The notes under the pieces: generated by a model
Seen by the model: only the letters and a program-made list of their open reading frames with translations
What the model was told of the DNA's origin: nothing
Database searches by the model: none
In this document: positions 56,720 through 64,000 of the stretch, one piece after another
How positions within the stretch are numbered: position 1 is the first letter of the stretch
How the letters are laid out: every line of letters begins with the position of its first letter
Origin: Streptomyces varsoviensis
Lineage (GTDB): Bacteria > Actinomycetota > Actinomycetes > Streptomycetales > Streptomycetaceae
DNA length: 64,000 nt
Direction: 5' to 3'
Assembly: GCF_000718635.1 (NCBI RefSeq)
Contig: NZ_JOBF01000016.1
Location: forward strand, 186,001 to 250,000
Translations under genes and position numbers: made by a program

Positions 56720-57306
56720 CAGCGGCCGGTCGCCGCCGTCGCCTCGGACAGGGACTGCGCGAACGCCAGCGTCTGCCGCACCGTGTCGGGCCCGTCCCCC
56801 GCCTCGCTGACGCGCAGGCTCAGGTCGTCGGCGGTGGAGGAGCCGGTATAGCCGTGGTCGGCCTCGCAGTTGGGGTCGCCGCAGGCGGCGGGCTCCAGGT
56901 CGAGGCGGGAGACCGCGCCCCAGCCGATGGTCAGCACCACCTCGCGGGGCAGCGTGCCGGGGGTGTACGACTCGGGGTTGGCCACGACGCGGCTGAGCAC
57001 CACCGAGGAGATCCGGCCGAGCTTGACGGACTCGGTGGAGGTCGTGGCGTAGGGCGACGGGGACGTGCCGTCCGCCGCCTGCTCGTCGGTGTGGCTCACG
57101 ATGAAGCGGGTGCCGGTCAGCACGAGGACCGTGACGTGCCGGCGGACTTCGTTGGAGTCGAAGGTCGTCTCCTGGTGAACCAGGTAGGACACGACCGGCT
57201 CACCGCCCACGGCGGCCTCCACCGCCTCGGCCACGAGGGCCGGGTAGTAGCCGCTGCGCTCGATCGCCGCGCGCAGCCCTTGGGTCGTCGTACCGGTCTT
57301 CGCCAT
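56719..57306 (-). CDS. DUF5998 family protein
   Basis: This 195-residue actinobacterial protein of the DUF5998 family starts MAKTGTTTQGLRAAIERSGY and has conserved blocks VVSYLVHQETTFDSNEVRRH and IGWGAVSRLDLEPAACGDP. No known catalytic motif is seen. It is tightly coupled to the phosphodiesterase downstream and lies 27 bases from the PatA-type gene upstream. Confidence 0.85.
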   Translation of the reverse strand: MAKTGTTTQGLRAAIERSGYYPALVAEAVEAAVGGEPVVSYLVHQETTFDSNEVRRHVTVLVLTGTRFIVSHTDEQAADGTSPSPYATTSTESVKLGRISSVVLSRVVANPESYTPGTLPREVVLTIGWGAVSRLDLEPAACGDPNCEADHGYTGSSTADDLSLRVSEAGDGPDTVRQTLAFAQSLSEATAATGR

Positions 57307-57333
57307 ACGCCCATCCTACGGGGCGTGTGGGTC

Positions 57334-60240
57334 TCAGTAGGCGGGCAGGCGGCGGGGGCCGAGGTCGGTGCGGACGGGCGGGGGCGCGAGGCGCAGGGTC
57401 GCGCCCAGCACCTGGAGCCCGTGCGGGGCGACGACCACGGGTTCGAGGTCGACGGCGACGACCTCGGGGTGGTCGTCGACGAGGCGGGAGACGCGCAGCA
57501 GGAGTTCTTCGAGCGCCTTGGTGTCCACGGGGGTGGTGCCGCGCCAGCCGAAGAGGAGCGGGGCCGTCCGGATGGACCGGATCAGCTCGGCGGCGTCCCG
57601 GTCGGTGGCCGGTACGAGCCGGTGCGCGGTGTCGCCGAGCAGCAGGGAGGGGGCGCCGGCCAGCCCGAAGGAGAGCACCGCGCCGACGGCGGGGTCGATG
57701 GTGGCCCGGATGACGGTGTCCACGCCGCGCGGGGCCATCGACTGCACCACCAGCCGCAGCTCCTCCGGCTTGCCGAGCAGTTCGGTCAGCTCGGCGTAGG
57801 CGCGGCGCAGTTCGTTCTCGCCGCCGAGGTCGAGGCGGACCCCGCCGAGGTCCGCGCGGTGGCGCAGATGGGGCGCGGTGGGCTTGAGGGCGACGGGGTA
57901 GCCGAGCCGGCCGGCGGCCCGTACGGCCTCGTCGGGGCCGGGCGCGGGCAGGGCGGGCAGCACCGGGATGCCGTACCGGGCCAGCAGGCGCTGGGTGTCC
58001 GCCGCGGAGAGCTGCACGGAGCGGGGGGCGGCGGGGGCCGCGCCGAGTGCGGGGGCGGCGGCGCCGGTCGGCCGCGCCGTGCGCCCGTACGCGGCCTCTG
58101 CGTCCGCGGCCTCGCCTCGGGCGGTCTTGCCGTCCGCGGTCTCGCCGCGCGCGGTACCGCCGTGGGTGGCCGCCCCGTGCGCGGCGAGCAGCACGTCGAT
58201 GTCGGCCGCGGCGCCGGCCTCGTCGATGTCGTCGTACTCAGGGACGCGCCCGGGAGAGGCCGTCCCCTTGCGCCACTGCGCGTACCGCGCGGCCTGGGCG
58301 AGCGCCCGTACGGCCCGTTCGGCGGCGGGGAAGGAGGGGATGCCGCCCGGGGCCGCGGCGCCCGGCGCGGCCTGCGGGTCGTCCCGCGGGGTGGCCAGCG
58401 CGTCGGCCAGGCCCGGTATTTCGAGGTGGACGACGGCCACCGGCTTCGCCGCCGGGGCGGCGGCCACCGTCTCGCGCAGGGCCGACGCGAGCTGCGCGGC
58501 CGAGGCGTCGCCGACCCAAGGGATGGCGGTGACGACGACGGCGTCGCACAGGTCGTCGGCGAGGGCGTCGGCGAGCGCCGCGCGGAAGTCGTCCGGTCCG
58601 GCGGACGTGGTGAGGTCGCGCGGCGGGAGCGGGCGGAGCCGCTCGGTGAGGCAGGCGTCGTAGGTGAGGAGGGCGAGGGAGTCCGAATTGCCGAGGATGG
58701 CGACCCGGGGGCCGCCCGGCAGCGGCTGGGAGGCGAGCAGCAGCCCGGTGTCGGCGAGTTCGGTGACGGTGTCCACGCGGATGACGCCGGCCTGCCGGAG
58801 CAGGTCGGAGACCGTGGCGTCGGGGATGCGCGTCGCGGGCACGGCGTGGCCGCTGGGCGCGGTGCCGCCGTGCCGGGCGCCCTTGACGACGACGACCGGT
58901 TTGACCGCGGCGGTGCGCTTGGCGAGCCGGGTGAACTTGCGGGGGTCCCCGATGGATTCGAGGTACATGACGACGACGGCGGTCTCCGGGTCGTCGTGCC
59001 AGTACTGGAGGAAGTCGTTGCCGGAGACGTCGGCGCGGTTGCCGGCGGAGACGAAGGTGGAGACCCCCGCGAGCGAGGCGGCGCGCCGGTGCAGCCCGGA
59101 GAGCAGGGCGATGCCGATGGCCCCGGACTGGGAGAACAGCCCCACCTGCCCGGCGGCCGGCATCTCGGGCGACAGCGAGGCGTTGAGCCGGACTCCGGGC
59201 GCGGTGTTGATGAGGCCGAACGCGTTGGGGCCGATGACGCGCATGCCGTACGAGCGGGCCTGGCGGACCAGCTCGCGCTGGCGGTCACGGCCCTCGGGGC
59301 CGCTCTCGGCGTATCCGGCGGAGAGGACGACGAGGCCCTGGACGCCGTGCTCCCCGCAGTCGGCGACGGCGGCGGGCACCTGGTCGGCGGGGACCGCGAC
59401 AACGGCCAGGTCGACGGTCTCCTCGATCTCGCCGACCGAGCGGTAGGCGGGCACGTCCTCGGGCCGCAGCCGCGAGGCCCCTTCCGGGAAGGCCCGGTTG
59501 ACCGCGTACGCGCGGCCGGTGAAGCCGCCCTCCAGGATGTTGCGCAGGGCGGTTCGGCCGACGCCGCCGGGCTCGCGGCCCGTGCCGACGACGGCGACCG
59601 AGCCGGGGGCGAGGAGCCGCCGCACCGAGCGGGCCTCGGCGCGCTGTTCGCGGGCGCGCTGGACGGCGAGGGACTGGTCGGTGGGTTCCAGGTCGAATTC
59701 GAGCCGGACGACGCCGTCCTCGAAGGAGCGCTTCTGGGTGTACCCGGCGTCCGTGAAGACCTTGATCATTTTGGTGTTGGCGGGCAGCACCTCCGCGGCG
59801 AACCGGCGGATCGAGCGCTCGCGGGCGACGGCCGCGATGTGCTCCAGGAGGGCGGAGGCGACGCCGCGGCCCTGGTGCGCGTCCTGGACGAGGAAGGCCA
59901 CCTCGGCCTCGTCGGCGGGCGCGGTGGCGGCCATGCCGCGCGCGTCGATGCGGTCGTAGCGAACGGTGGCGATGAACTCGTCTCCGACCGTGGCGGCGAG
60001 CCCGACGCGGTCCACGTAGTCGTGGTGGGTGAAGCGGTGGACGTCGCGGTCGGACAGGCGCGGGTAGGGGGCGAAGAAGCGGTAGTACTTCGACTCGTCC
60101 GAGACCTGCTCGTAGAAGCTGGTCAGGCGCTGCGCGTCGGCCTCGGTGATCGGCCGGATCTGCGCCGTGCCGCCGTCGCGCAGCACGACATCGGCTTCCC
60201 AGTGGGTCGGGTACGCGGCCTGCTCCGACGGCGTGTGCAT
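57334..60240 (-). CDS. PatA-type GNAT acetyltransferase fused to acyl-CoA synthetase (NDP-forming)
   Basis: This 968-residue protein starts with a GNAT domain (about 1-180, acetyl-CoA motif HQGRGVASALLEHI), then a CoA-binding Rossmann domain (VAVVGTGREPGGVG), a succinyl-CoA-ligase-like domain (LFSQSGAIGIALL) and a C-terminal ATP-grasp domain (about 750 to the end). GNAT-first order matches the S. lividans PatA type, which acetylates lysines of acyl-CoA synthetases; the ADP-forming ligase half may be non-catalytic in this family. A 60-residue Ala/Gly/Thr-rich linker (about 690-750) with short repeats precedes the ATP-grasp domain. ATG 60240 gives MHTPSEQAAYPTHWEADVV. Confidence 0.9.
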   Translation of the reverse strand: MHTPSEQAAYPTHWEADVVLRDGGTAQIRPITEADAQRLTSFYEQVSDESKYYRFFAPYPRLSDRDVHRFTHHDYVDRVGLAATVGDEFIATVRYDRIDARGMAATAPADEAEVAFLVQDAHQGRGVASALLEHIAAVARERSIRRFAAEVLPANTKMIKVFTDAGYTQKRSFEDGVVRLEFDLEPTDQSLAVQRAREQRAEARSVRRLLAPGSVAVVGTGREPGGVGRTALRNILEGGFTGRAYAVNRAFPEGASRLRPEDVPAYRSVGEIEETVDLAVVAVPADQVPAAVADCGEHGVQGLVVLSAGYAESGPEGRDRQRELVRQARSYGMRVIGPNAFGLINTAPGVRLNASLSPEMPAAGQVGLFSQSGAIGIALLSGLHRRAASLAGVSTFVSAGNRADVSGNDFLQYWHDDPETAVVVMYLESIGDPRKFTRLAKRTAAVKPVVVVKGARHGGTAPSGHAVPATRIPDATVSDLLRQAGVIRVDTVTELADTGLLLASQPLPGGPRVAILGNSDSLALLTYDACLTERLRPLPPRDLTTSAGPDDFRAALADALADDLCDAVVVTAIPWVGDASAAQLASALRETVAAAPAAKPVAVVHLEIPGLADALATPRDDPQAAPGAAAPGGIPSFPAAERAVRALAQAARYAQWRKGTASPGRVPEYDDIDEAGAAADIDVLLAAHGAATHGGTARGETADGKTARGEAADAEAAYGRTARPTGAAAPALGAAPAAPRSVQLSAADTQRLLARYGIPVLPALPAPGPDEAVRAAGRLGYPVALKPTAPHLRHRADLGGVRLDLGGENELRRAYAELTELLGKPEELRLVVQSMAPRGVDTVIRATIDPAVGAVLSFGLAGAPSLLLGDTAHRLVPATDRDAAELIRSIRTAPLLFGWRGTTPVDTKALEELLLRVSRLVDDHPEVVAVDLEPVVVAPHGLQVLGATLRLAPPPVRTDLGPRRLPAY

Positions 60241-60530
60241 GGGGCCAGCGTACGACCGGGCACTGACAAGGCCCCGCTCGCGTACGCCGGCGGGGCGGGG
60301 CGAGGCGGGCGGCGGGTGCCGCGGGGGCGGGGCGCGGCAGGCGAGGAGGGATGAAATAAGTGAAAGCCGATGAAAGAGGCCGGAAGAGGGTGAAAGGAAG
60401 CAAGGGCGGGCAGGGCGGCACAATGGAGGATGGCAGTGGGGGCGGCAGGGTGCCCGACGTCACCAGCGGAGGGGCGTCGACACCGTGAGAGACTGGTCTA
60501 GACAACCAATACGACTTGAAGGGCAACACC
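60241..60530. other. Divergent region between pat and ptsH
   Basis: These 290 bases contain a purine-rich run (about 60345-60410, with repeated GATGAAA and GTGAAAG) and the DasR-type operator before ptsH. No gene is seen. Confidence 0.55.
60492..60507 (+). promoter_or_regulatory. DasR-responsive (dre-like) operator before ptsH
   Basis: ACTGGTCTAGACAACC matches the dre consensus (A-S-TGGTCTAGACCA-S-T) over its left half and the TCTAGA core; the right arm is imperfect. DasR represses PTS and GlcNAc-use genes in Streptomyces, and ptsH is a known member of that regulon. The site ends 23 bases before the ptsH start. Confidence 0.85.
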
Positions 60531-60812
60531 ATGGTTGAGCGCCGCGTCACCGTCGGCTGGGCCGAGGGGCTGCACGCCCGCCCCGCGTCGATCTTCGTCC
60601 GCGCCGCGACCGCCTCGGGCGTCCCCGTGACGATCGCCAAGGCCGACGGCAACCCGGTCAACGCCGCCTCCATGCTCGCGGTGCTGGGCCTGGGCGCCCA
60701 GGGCGGCGAGGAGATCGTTCTCGCCTCGGAGGCCGACGACGCCGAGGCCGCGCTCGACCGCCTCGCGAAGCTGGTCGCCGAGGGGCTTGAGGAGCTTCCG
60801 GAGACCGTCTGA
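60531..60812 (+). CDS. ptsH: Phosphocarrier protein HPr
   Basis: HPr (93 residues) passes phosphate from enzyme I to sugar-specific PTS permeases. His15 lies in GLHARPASIFV, and a Ser in NAASMLAVLG matches the regulatory serine of the family. ATG 60531 gives the family's usual length; the operator at 60492 indicates GlcNAc/DasR control. A strong terminator follows. Confidence 0.95.
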   Translation: MVERRVTVGWAEGLHARPASIFVRAATASGVPVTIAKADGNPVNAASMLAVLGLGAQGGEEIVLASEADDAEAALDRLAKLVAEGLEELPETV

Positions 60813-60845
60813 TCCGCCTTCGCGGGCGCGGCGCCGCCGCGCGAC

Positions 60846-60879
60846 GGGCCGCGGTGACCGAACACGGTCGCCGCGGCCC
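60846..60879 (+). terminator. Hairpin after ptsH
   Basis: A 15-bp stem (GGGCCGCGGTGACCG with one G-U pair) and an AACA loop lie 33 bases after the ptsH stop, followed by a T-containing stretch. Confidence 0.88.
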
Positions 60880-60945
60880 TTCTGTGTCTCCATGTCTCTG
60901 TGTCTCTGTGCACCCGGGCCCCGTTTCCCGGCCGCCCTACGGGCA

Positions 60946-60985
60946 CGCCGAAGGCCCCGGCCGGGTGGGGCCGGGGCCTTCGGCG
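60946..60985. terminator. Perfect 17-bp hairpin between convergent ptsH and M23 genes
   Basis: CGCCGAAGGCCCCGGCC pairs exactly with its complement across a 6-base loop. It lies 39 bases beyond the M23 stop and probably terminates that leftward gene. Confidence 0.9.
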
Positions 60986-61024
60986 GAGTCCGGATATGGT
61001 CCTCCCGTACGCGGAGGCCGCCGC

Positions 61025-61834
61025 TCAGAGGCTGACGCCGTGCGCGCGCAGATACCCGACGGGGTCGATGTCCGAGCCGTACTGGGGCGACGTACGGGCC
61101 TCGAAGTGCAGGTGCGGGCCGGTCACGTTGCCGGTGGAGCCCGAGAGGGCTATCTGCTGCCCCGGGGTGACCGTCTGGCCGACGGAGACGCCGATGGAGG
61201 AGAGGTGGCCGTACTGCGTGTACGTGCCGTCGTTCATCTTGATGACGATGTTGTTGCCGTAGGCGCCGCCCCAGCCGGCCTCGACGACGGTTCCCGCGCC
61301 CACGGAGTGCACGGAGGTGCCCTCTCCGGCGTGGAAGTCGACGCCGGTGTGGCTGCCGGAGGACCACAGTCCGCTGGACGCCTTGTAGGCGGTGGAGACG
61401 TACGAGCCGTCGATCGGCGAGACGAAGGTGTTGAGCCGACGGCGCTCCTCGTCCCGGGCGGCCTTCTCCTTGGCGGCGCGCTCCGCGTCGGCCTTCCGCT
61501 TGGCCTCCTCCGCGCGCTTCTTGGCCTTGGCGGCCTGCGCCTTGGCCTCGGCCTCCGCCTTCGCCTTGGCGGCCGCCTGGGCGGCGGCGTGCTCCTGGGT
61601 CTGGGCCTGGGCGCCGATGTTGTCGGCCACGTCGTTGCTCATGACGACGGCCTGGATGAGGCCGGTGTCCTCGACCGAGGGGGCGGCGTGGTCGCCGCCG
61701 GAGGCGAGGGCCGGGGAGGCGAGGCCGGCGACGACGCCGGTCGCGGCCAGGGTCGCGACGCCCGCCGCGTTGGCGCCGACGCGCACGGCGCGGCTGGGAC
61801 GACGGTGTTTCCCGGTGGCACGGGTGAACGCCAT
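61025..61834 (-). CDS. M23-family peptidoglycan endopeptidase
   Basis: This 269-residue secreted cell-wall hydrolase has a signal peptide ending near SPALASGG (about 45), a charged Ala/Lys/Glu-rich coiled coil (about 75-135) and a C-terminal M23 (LytM) domain. The zinc-site motifs are SHTGVDFHAG and GPHLHFEAR; the fold core is YGNNIVIKMNDGTYTQYGHL. ATG 61834 has AAGGA nearby. Its leader contains a c-di-AMP riboswitch, so expression should fall or rise with the second messenger. Similar genes cleave cross-links during growth or spore germination. Confidence 0.92.
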   Translation of the reverse strand: MAFTRATGKHRRPSRAVRVGANAAGVATLAATGVVAGLASPALASGGDHAAPSVEDTGLIQAVVMSNDVADNIGAQAQTQEHAAAQAAAKAKAEAEAKAQAAKAKKRAEEAKRKADAERAAKEKAARDEERRRLNTFVSPIDGSYVSTAYKASSGLWSSGSHTGVDFHAGEGTSVHSVGAGTVVEAGWGGAYGNNIVIKMNDGTYTQYGHLSSIGVSVGQTVTPGQQIALSGSTGNVTGPHLHFEARTSPQYGSDIDPVGYLRAHGVSL

Positions 61835-62302
61835 AGGTAAGGCTGATCCTTTCCTTCCTTCTCGCCTACCGGGTTAGCTGACGGGTTCGGAGCAGGAAGG
61901 TCTCCTACGGGTCCCTCCGGGAAGGGGCCCGATTCACCCCAGGGACGTATGGGTCCCCGGCTCCCCTGGCTCGCGCCATTGGGGACTCGGCGATGGCTGC
62001 CCGGGGCCGCGGCTGCGACTCATGGGTGACGGACAACCGCCATGACGCTAAACGGGGCTTCTTTCAATCGGCAAACAGAAGCGCGATTTTGTGGCCCACG
62101 CCACACGGCAGACGTGCAACCACTCCTATAAACCGGACATACAGCGGGGCGCGAGGGTCCCGAAGGTCCCTCGCGCCCCACTCGTCCCGCTATGGAACGC
62201 TCCTTGTCCCGTTATGAGCCCCGGCCGTCCCGGAGCCGTCCTGGCCGGTTCTAGTCGGCCCGCCCGGCCCCGCTCGTTCCAGTCGGCCGGCCTTCGGCGC
62301 GC
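61835..62302. other. Leader and promoter region of the M23 gene
   Basis: These 468 bases separate the M23 gene from the M16 gene. They hold the riboswitch (61861-61995) and, upstream of it, an AT-richer stretch (about 62040-62150) that should contain the promoter. No gene is seen. Confidence 0.6.
61861..61995 (-). promoter_or_regulatory. c-di-AMP riboswitch (ydaO/yuaA type)
   Basis: Read on the minus strand the leader contains the ydaO hallmarks in order: GCCGAGTCCCC, GAGCCGGGGACCC, GGGGTGAATCGGGCC, and near the 3' end CTCCGAACCCGTCAGCTAAC followed by CCGGTAGGCG. The last block is the standard actinobacterial form. It ends about 27 bases before the M23 start codon, so it could act on transcription or on ribosome access. 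Confidence 0.92.
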
Positions 62303-63712
62303 TCAGCCGGAGACGACCGTCACCTCTCCGATGCCGAGCGCCTCGACCGGCTCCTGGATCTGCGCGGCGTCGCCGACGAGGACCGTGACGAGCCGGTCGG
62401 CCGGGAAGGCGCTGACGACGGCCGCGGTCGCCTCCACCGTGCCGGTCTCCGCGAGGCGCGCGTAGAGCTGGGCCTGGAAGTCGTCCGGGAGGTGCTGCTC
62501 GACCTGGTCGGCCAGCGTCCCGGCGACGGCGGCGGCCGTCTCGTACTTCAGGGGGGCGACGCCGACGAGGTTCTGCACGGCGACATCGCGCTCGGCGTCC
62601 GTCAGCCCCTCGGCGGCCAGCGTCCGCAGCACGGCCCACAGGTCCGCGAGCGCCGGCCCGGTGGACTCGGTGTCCACCGAGCCGCTGATGGCCAGCAGGG
62701 AGGCGCCGGTGGCCCCCTGGAGGGCCGACGGCTCGGAGGAGCGCAGCACCTGGGCGTACGAGCGCACGCCGTAGGTGTAGCCCTTCTCCTCGCGCAGCAC
62801 GCGGTCCAGGCGCGAGGTGAGGGTGCCGCCGAGGCAGTACGCGCCGAGCACCTGGGCGGGCCAGACGCGGTCGTGCCGGTCGGGGCCGATCCGGCCGATG
62901 AGGAGCTGGGTCTGCACGGCGCCGGGGCGGTCCACGATCACCACCCGACCGGTGTCGTCGGCGGTGATGGGCGTCACGGGGTACGGCTCGGCGGTGCCGC
63001 CGGTCCACGCGCCGAGCGTGTCGGCGAGGTCCTGGGCCAGGTCGACGCCGGTGAAGTCGCCGACGACCACGGCGGTCGCGGTGGCGGGCCGTACATGCGC
63101 CTCGTAGAAGGCCCGTACGGCCGCGGCGTCGATGTTCCGGACGGTCTCCTCGGTGCCCTGGCGGGGCCGGGACATGCGCGCGTCCGCGGGGAAGAGCTGC
63201 TTGGAGAGCGCCATGGCGGCCCGGCGGGCCGGGTTGGCCAGCTCGTGCGGGATCTCGTCGAGGCGGTTGCCCACGAGCCGCTCGATCTCGCTGTCCGCGA
63301 AGGCCGGCGCGCGCAGGGCGTCGGCGAGCAGGGCGAGCGCCTTGGGCAGCCGGGAGGCCGGGACCTCCAGCGAGACGCGGACGCCCGGGTGGTCGGCGTG
63401 CGCGTCGAGGGTGGCGCCGCACCGCTCCAGCTCGGCGGCGAACTCCTCGGCGGAGTGCTTGTCGGTGCCCTCGGAAAGGGCGCGCGCCATGATCGTGGCG
63501 ACGCCGTCGAGCCCGGCCGGCTCGGCCTCCAGCGGCGCCTGGAGGTTGACCTCCACGGCGACGACCTGCTGGCCGGGGCGGTGGCAGTGCAGCAGCGTGA
63601 GGCCGTTGGGGAGCTGGTCGCGCTCGGGGGCCGGGAAGGCCCACGGGGTGGCGGCGCCGGGCCGCGGCTGCGGGTGGAAATGCATGGTGGTGGTGGCCAC
63701 GGCGTCGCTCAC
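62303..63712 (-). CDS. M16-family peptidase homologue, catalytically inactive subunit
   Basis: This 469-residue two-lobed M16 protein lacks the HxxEH zinc motif: the expected position reads GLDGVATIMARALSEGTDKH. It is the usual non-catalytic partner of an active M16 subunit, here encoded by the gene just upstream. Both probably form a heterodimeric clamshell protease or peptidase-like complex. GTG 63712 overlaps the upstream stop (GTGA). Confidence 0.87.
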   Translation of the reverse strand: MSDAVATTTMHFHPQPRPGAATPWAFPAPERDQLPNGLTLLHCHRPGQQVVAVEVNLQAPLEAEPAGLDGVATIMARALSEGTDKHSAEEFAAELERCGATLDAHADHPGVRVSLEVPASRLPKALALLADALRAPAFADSEIERLVGNRLDEIPHELANPARRAAMALSKQLFPADARMSRPRQGTEETVRNIDAAAVRAFYEAHVRPATATAVVVGDFTGVDLAQDLADTLGAWTGGTAEPYPVTPITADDTGRVVIVDRPGAVQTQLLIGRIGPDRHDRVWPAQVLGAYCLGGTLTSRLDRVLREEKGYTYGVRSYAQVLRSSEPSALQGATGASLLAISGSVDTESTGPALADLWAVLRTLAAEGLTDAERDVAVQNLVGVAPLKYETAAAVAGTLADQVEQHLPDDFQAQLYARLAETGTVEATAAVVSAFPADRLVTVLVGDAAQIQEPVEALGIGEVTVVSG

Positions 63713-64000
63713 TGGCCCGCCTCCTGCTCTGCTGTGTTCTTCACGGTGGTCTCGTCGGCCTGCTCCGGGTCCGCCGGTCCGGCCTCCGCGGGCTCTCCGG
63801 GCTCCGCCTGGTCGGTCGGCTCGTAGACGAGGACCGCGCGGTTGTCGGGGCGCAGCCGGGCCGCGGCGACGGCCCGCACCTCCGCCGCGGTGATGTCCAG
63901 GACGCGGCCCACGGCCGTCAGGGCGAGCTGCGGGTCGCCGAACAGCACGGCGAACCGGGCCAGTTCGTCGGCGCGCCCGCCGACCGTGGCAAGCCGGTCC
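63709..64000 (-). CDS. M16-family peptidase, C-terminal part (start beyond window)
   Basis: Only the last ~96 codons are present. The visible sequence (LFGDPQLALTAVGRVLDITA, then EVRAVAAARLRPDNRAVLVY) is the end of an M16 C-terminal lobe, followed by an acidic Glu/Ala/Pro-rich tail. The zinc-binding part would lie to the right of the window. The gene overlaps the inactive partner by four bases, so the two are translated together. Confidence 0.87.
   Translation of the reverse strand, partial: DRLATVGGRADELARFAVLFGDPQLALTAVGRVLDITAAEVRAVAAARLRPDNRAVLVYEPTDQAEPGEPAEAGPADPEQADETTVKNTAEQEAGQ

Noticed and set aside
56854..60354. An 1166-codon plus-strand frame opposite the PatA-type gene
   Set aside because: It is a shadow frame of the well-supported minus-strand GNAT/synthetase protein.

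Overview
The window is high-GC actinobacterial chromosome, almost certainly from Streptomyces. The evidence is strong codon bias with GTG/TTG starts, only three genes in which I could find the rare leucine codon TTA, a conservon with CYP157/CYP154-type P450s, SepH, CutRS, DUF4193/DUF3093/DUF3710 proteins, a DasR-type operator before ptsH and an actinobacterial c-di-AMP riboswitch. The part from about 27 kb to the end looks like conserved core chromosome. I saw no rRNA, tRNA, insertion sequence, phage or CRISPR array.

Layout. (1) 1-6111: the start of a type VII (ESX) secretion operon, eccC-eccD-eccB, transcribed leftward; eccB is cut by the window edge. (2) 6372-16101: an accessory regulatory island. 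Two small LuxR-type regulators with degenerate receiver domains and two ~950-1030 residue ATPase-LuxR (LAL-type) regulators flank a membrane-anchored ricin-B lectin. The left regulator pair and the lectin each carry one TTA codon, so all three should depend on bldA. Four 11-bp iterons lie in the divergent promoter region between the first LAL gene and the lectin. (3) 16153-19599: a TRAM/Fe-S RNA methyltransferase and a KimA-type potassium importer. (4) 19905-25397: a complete conservon (cvnA-B-C-D) with two P450 genes, one lacking the K-helix arginine. (5) 25688-37603: two TrkA proteins, a DUF3159 membrane protein, an OB-fold protein, kdpDE, an AAC(2')-type acetyltransferase, and kdpFABC preceded by an unlisted 27-residue membrane peptide. 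(6) 37927-50670: housekeeping genes including dUTPase, a thioesterase, DUF4193, CutRS, an inositol monophosphatase-family enzyme, ferrochelatase, an MFS transporter and a sugar-lactone oxidase. (7) 51144-64000: sepH, sulfurtransferase, VOC protein, thymidine kinase, a phosphodiesterase, DUF5998, a PatA-type GNAT/acyl-CoA synthetase fusion, ptsH, a riboswitch-controlled M23 endopeptidase and an M16 peptidase pair.

How the parts fit. The most distinctive block is the bldA-linked regulator/lectin island beside the ESX genes; it could tie a secreted or surface lectin, and perhaps ESX expression, to development. The second theme is potassium and c-di-AMP: a KimA-like importer, two TrkA gating proteins, a full Kdp system with its sensor pair, and a c-di-AMP riboswitch before a cell-wall hydrolase all lie within 45 kb. 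The functional links in both themes are inferred from gene order and motifs, not shown by the sequence itself.
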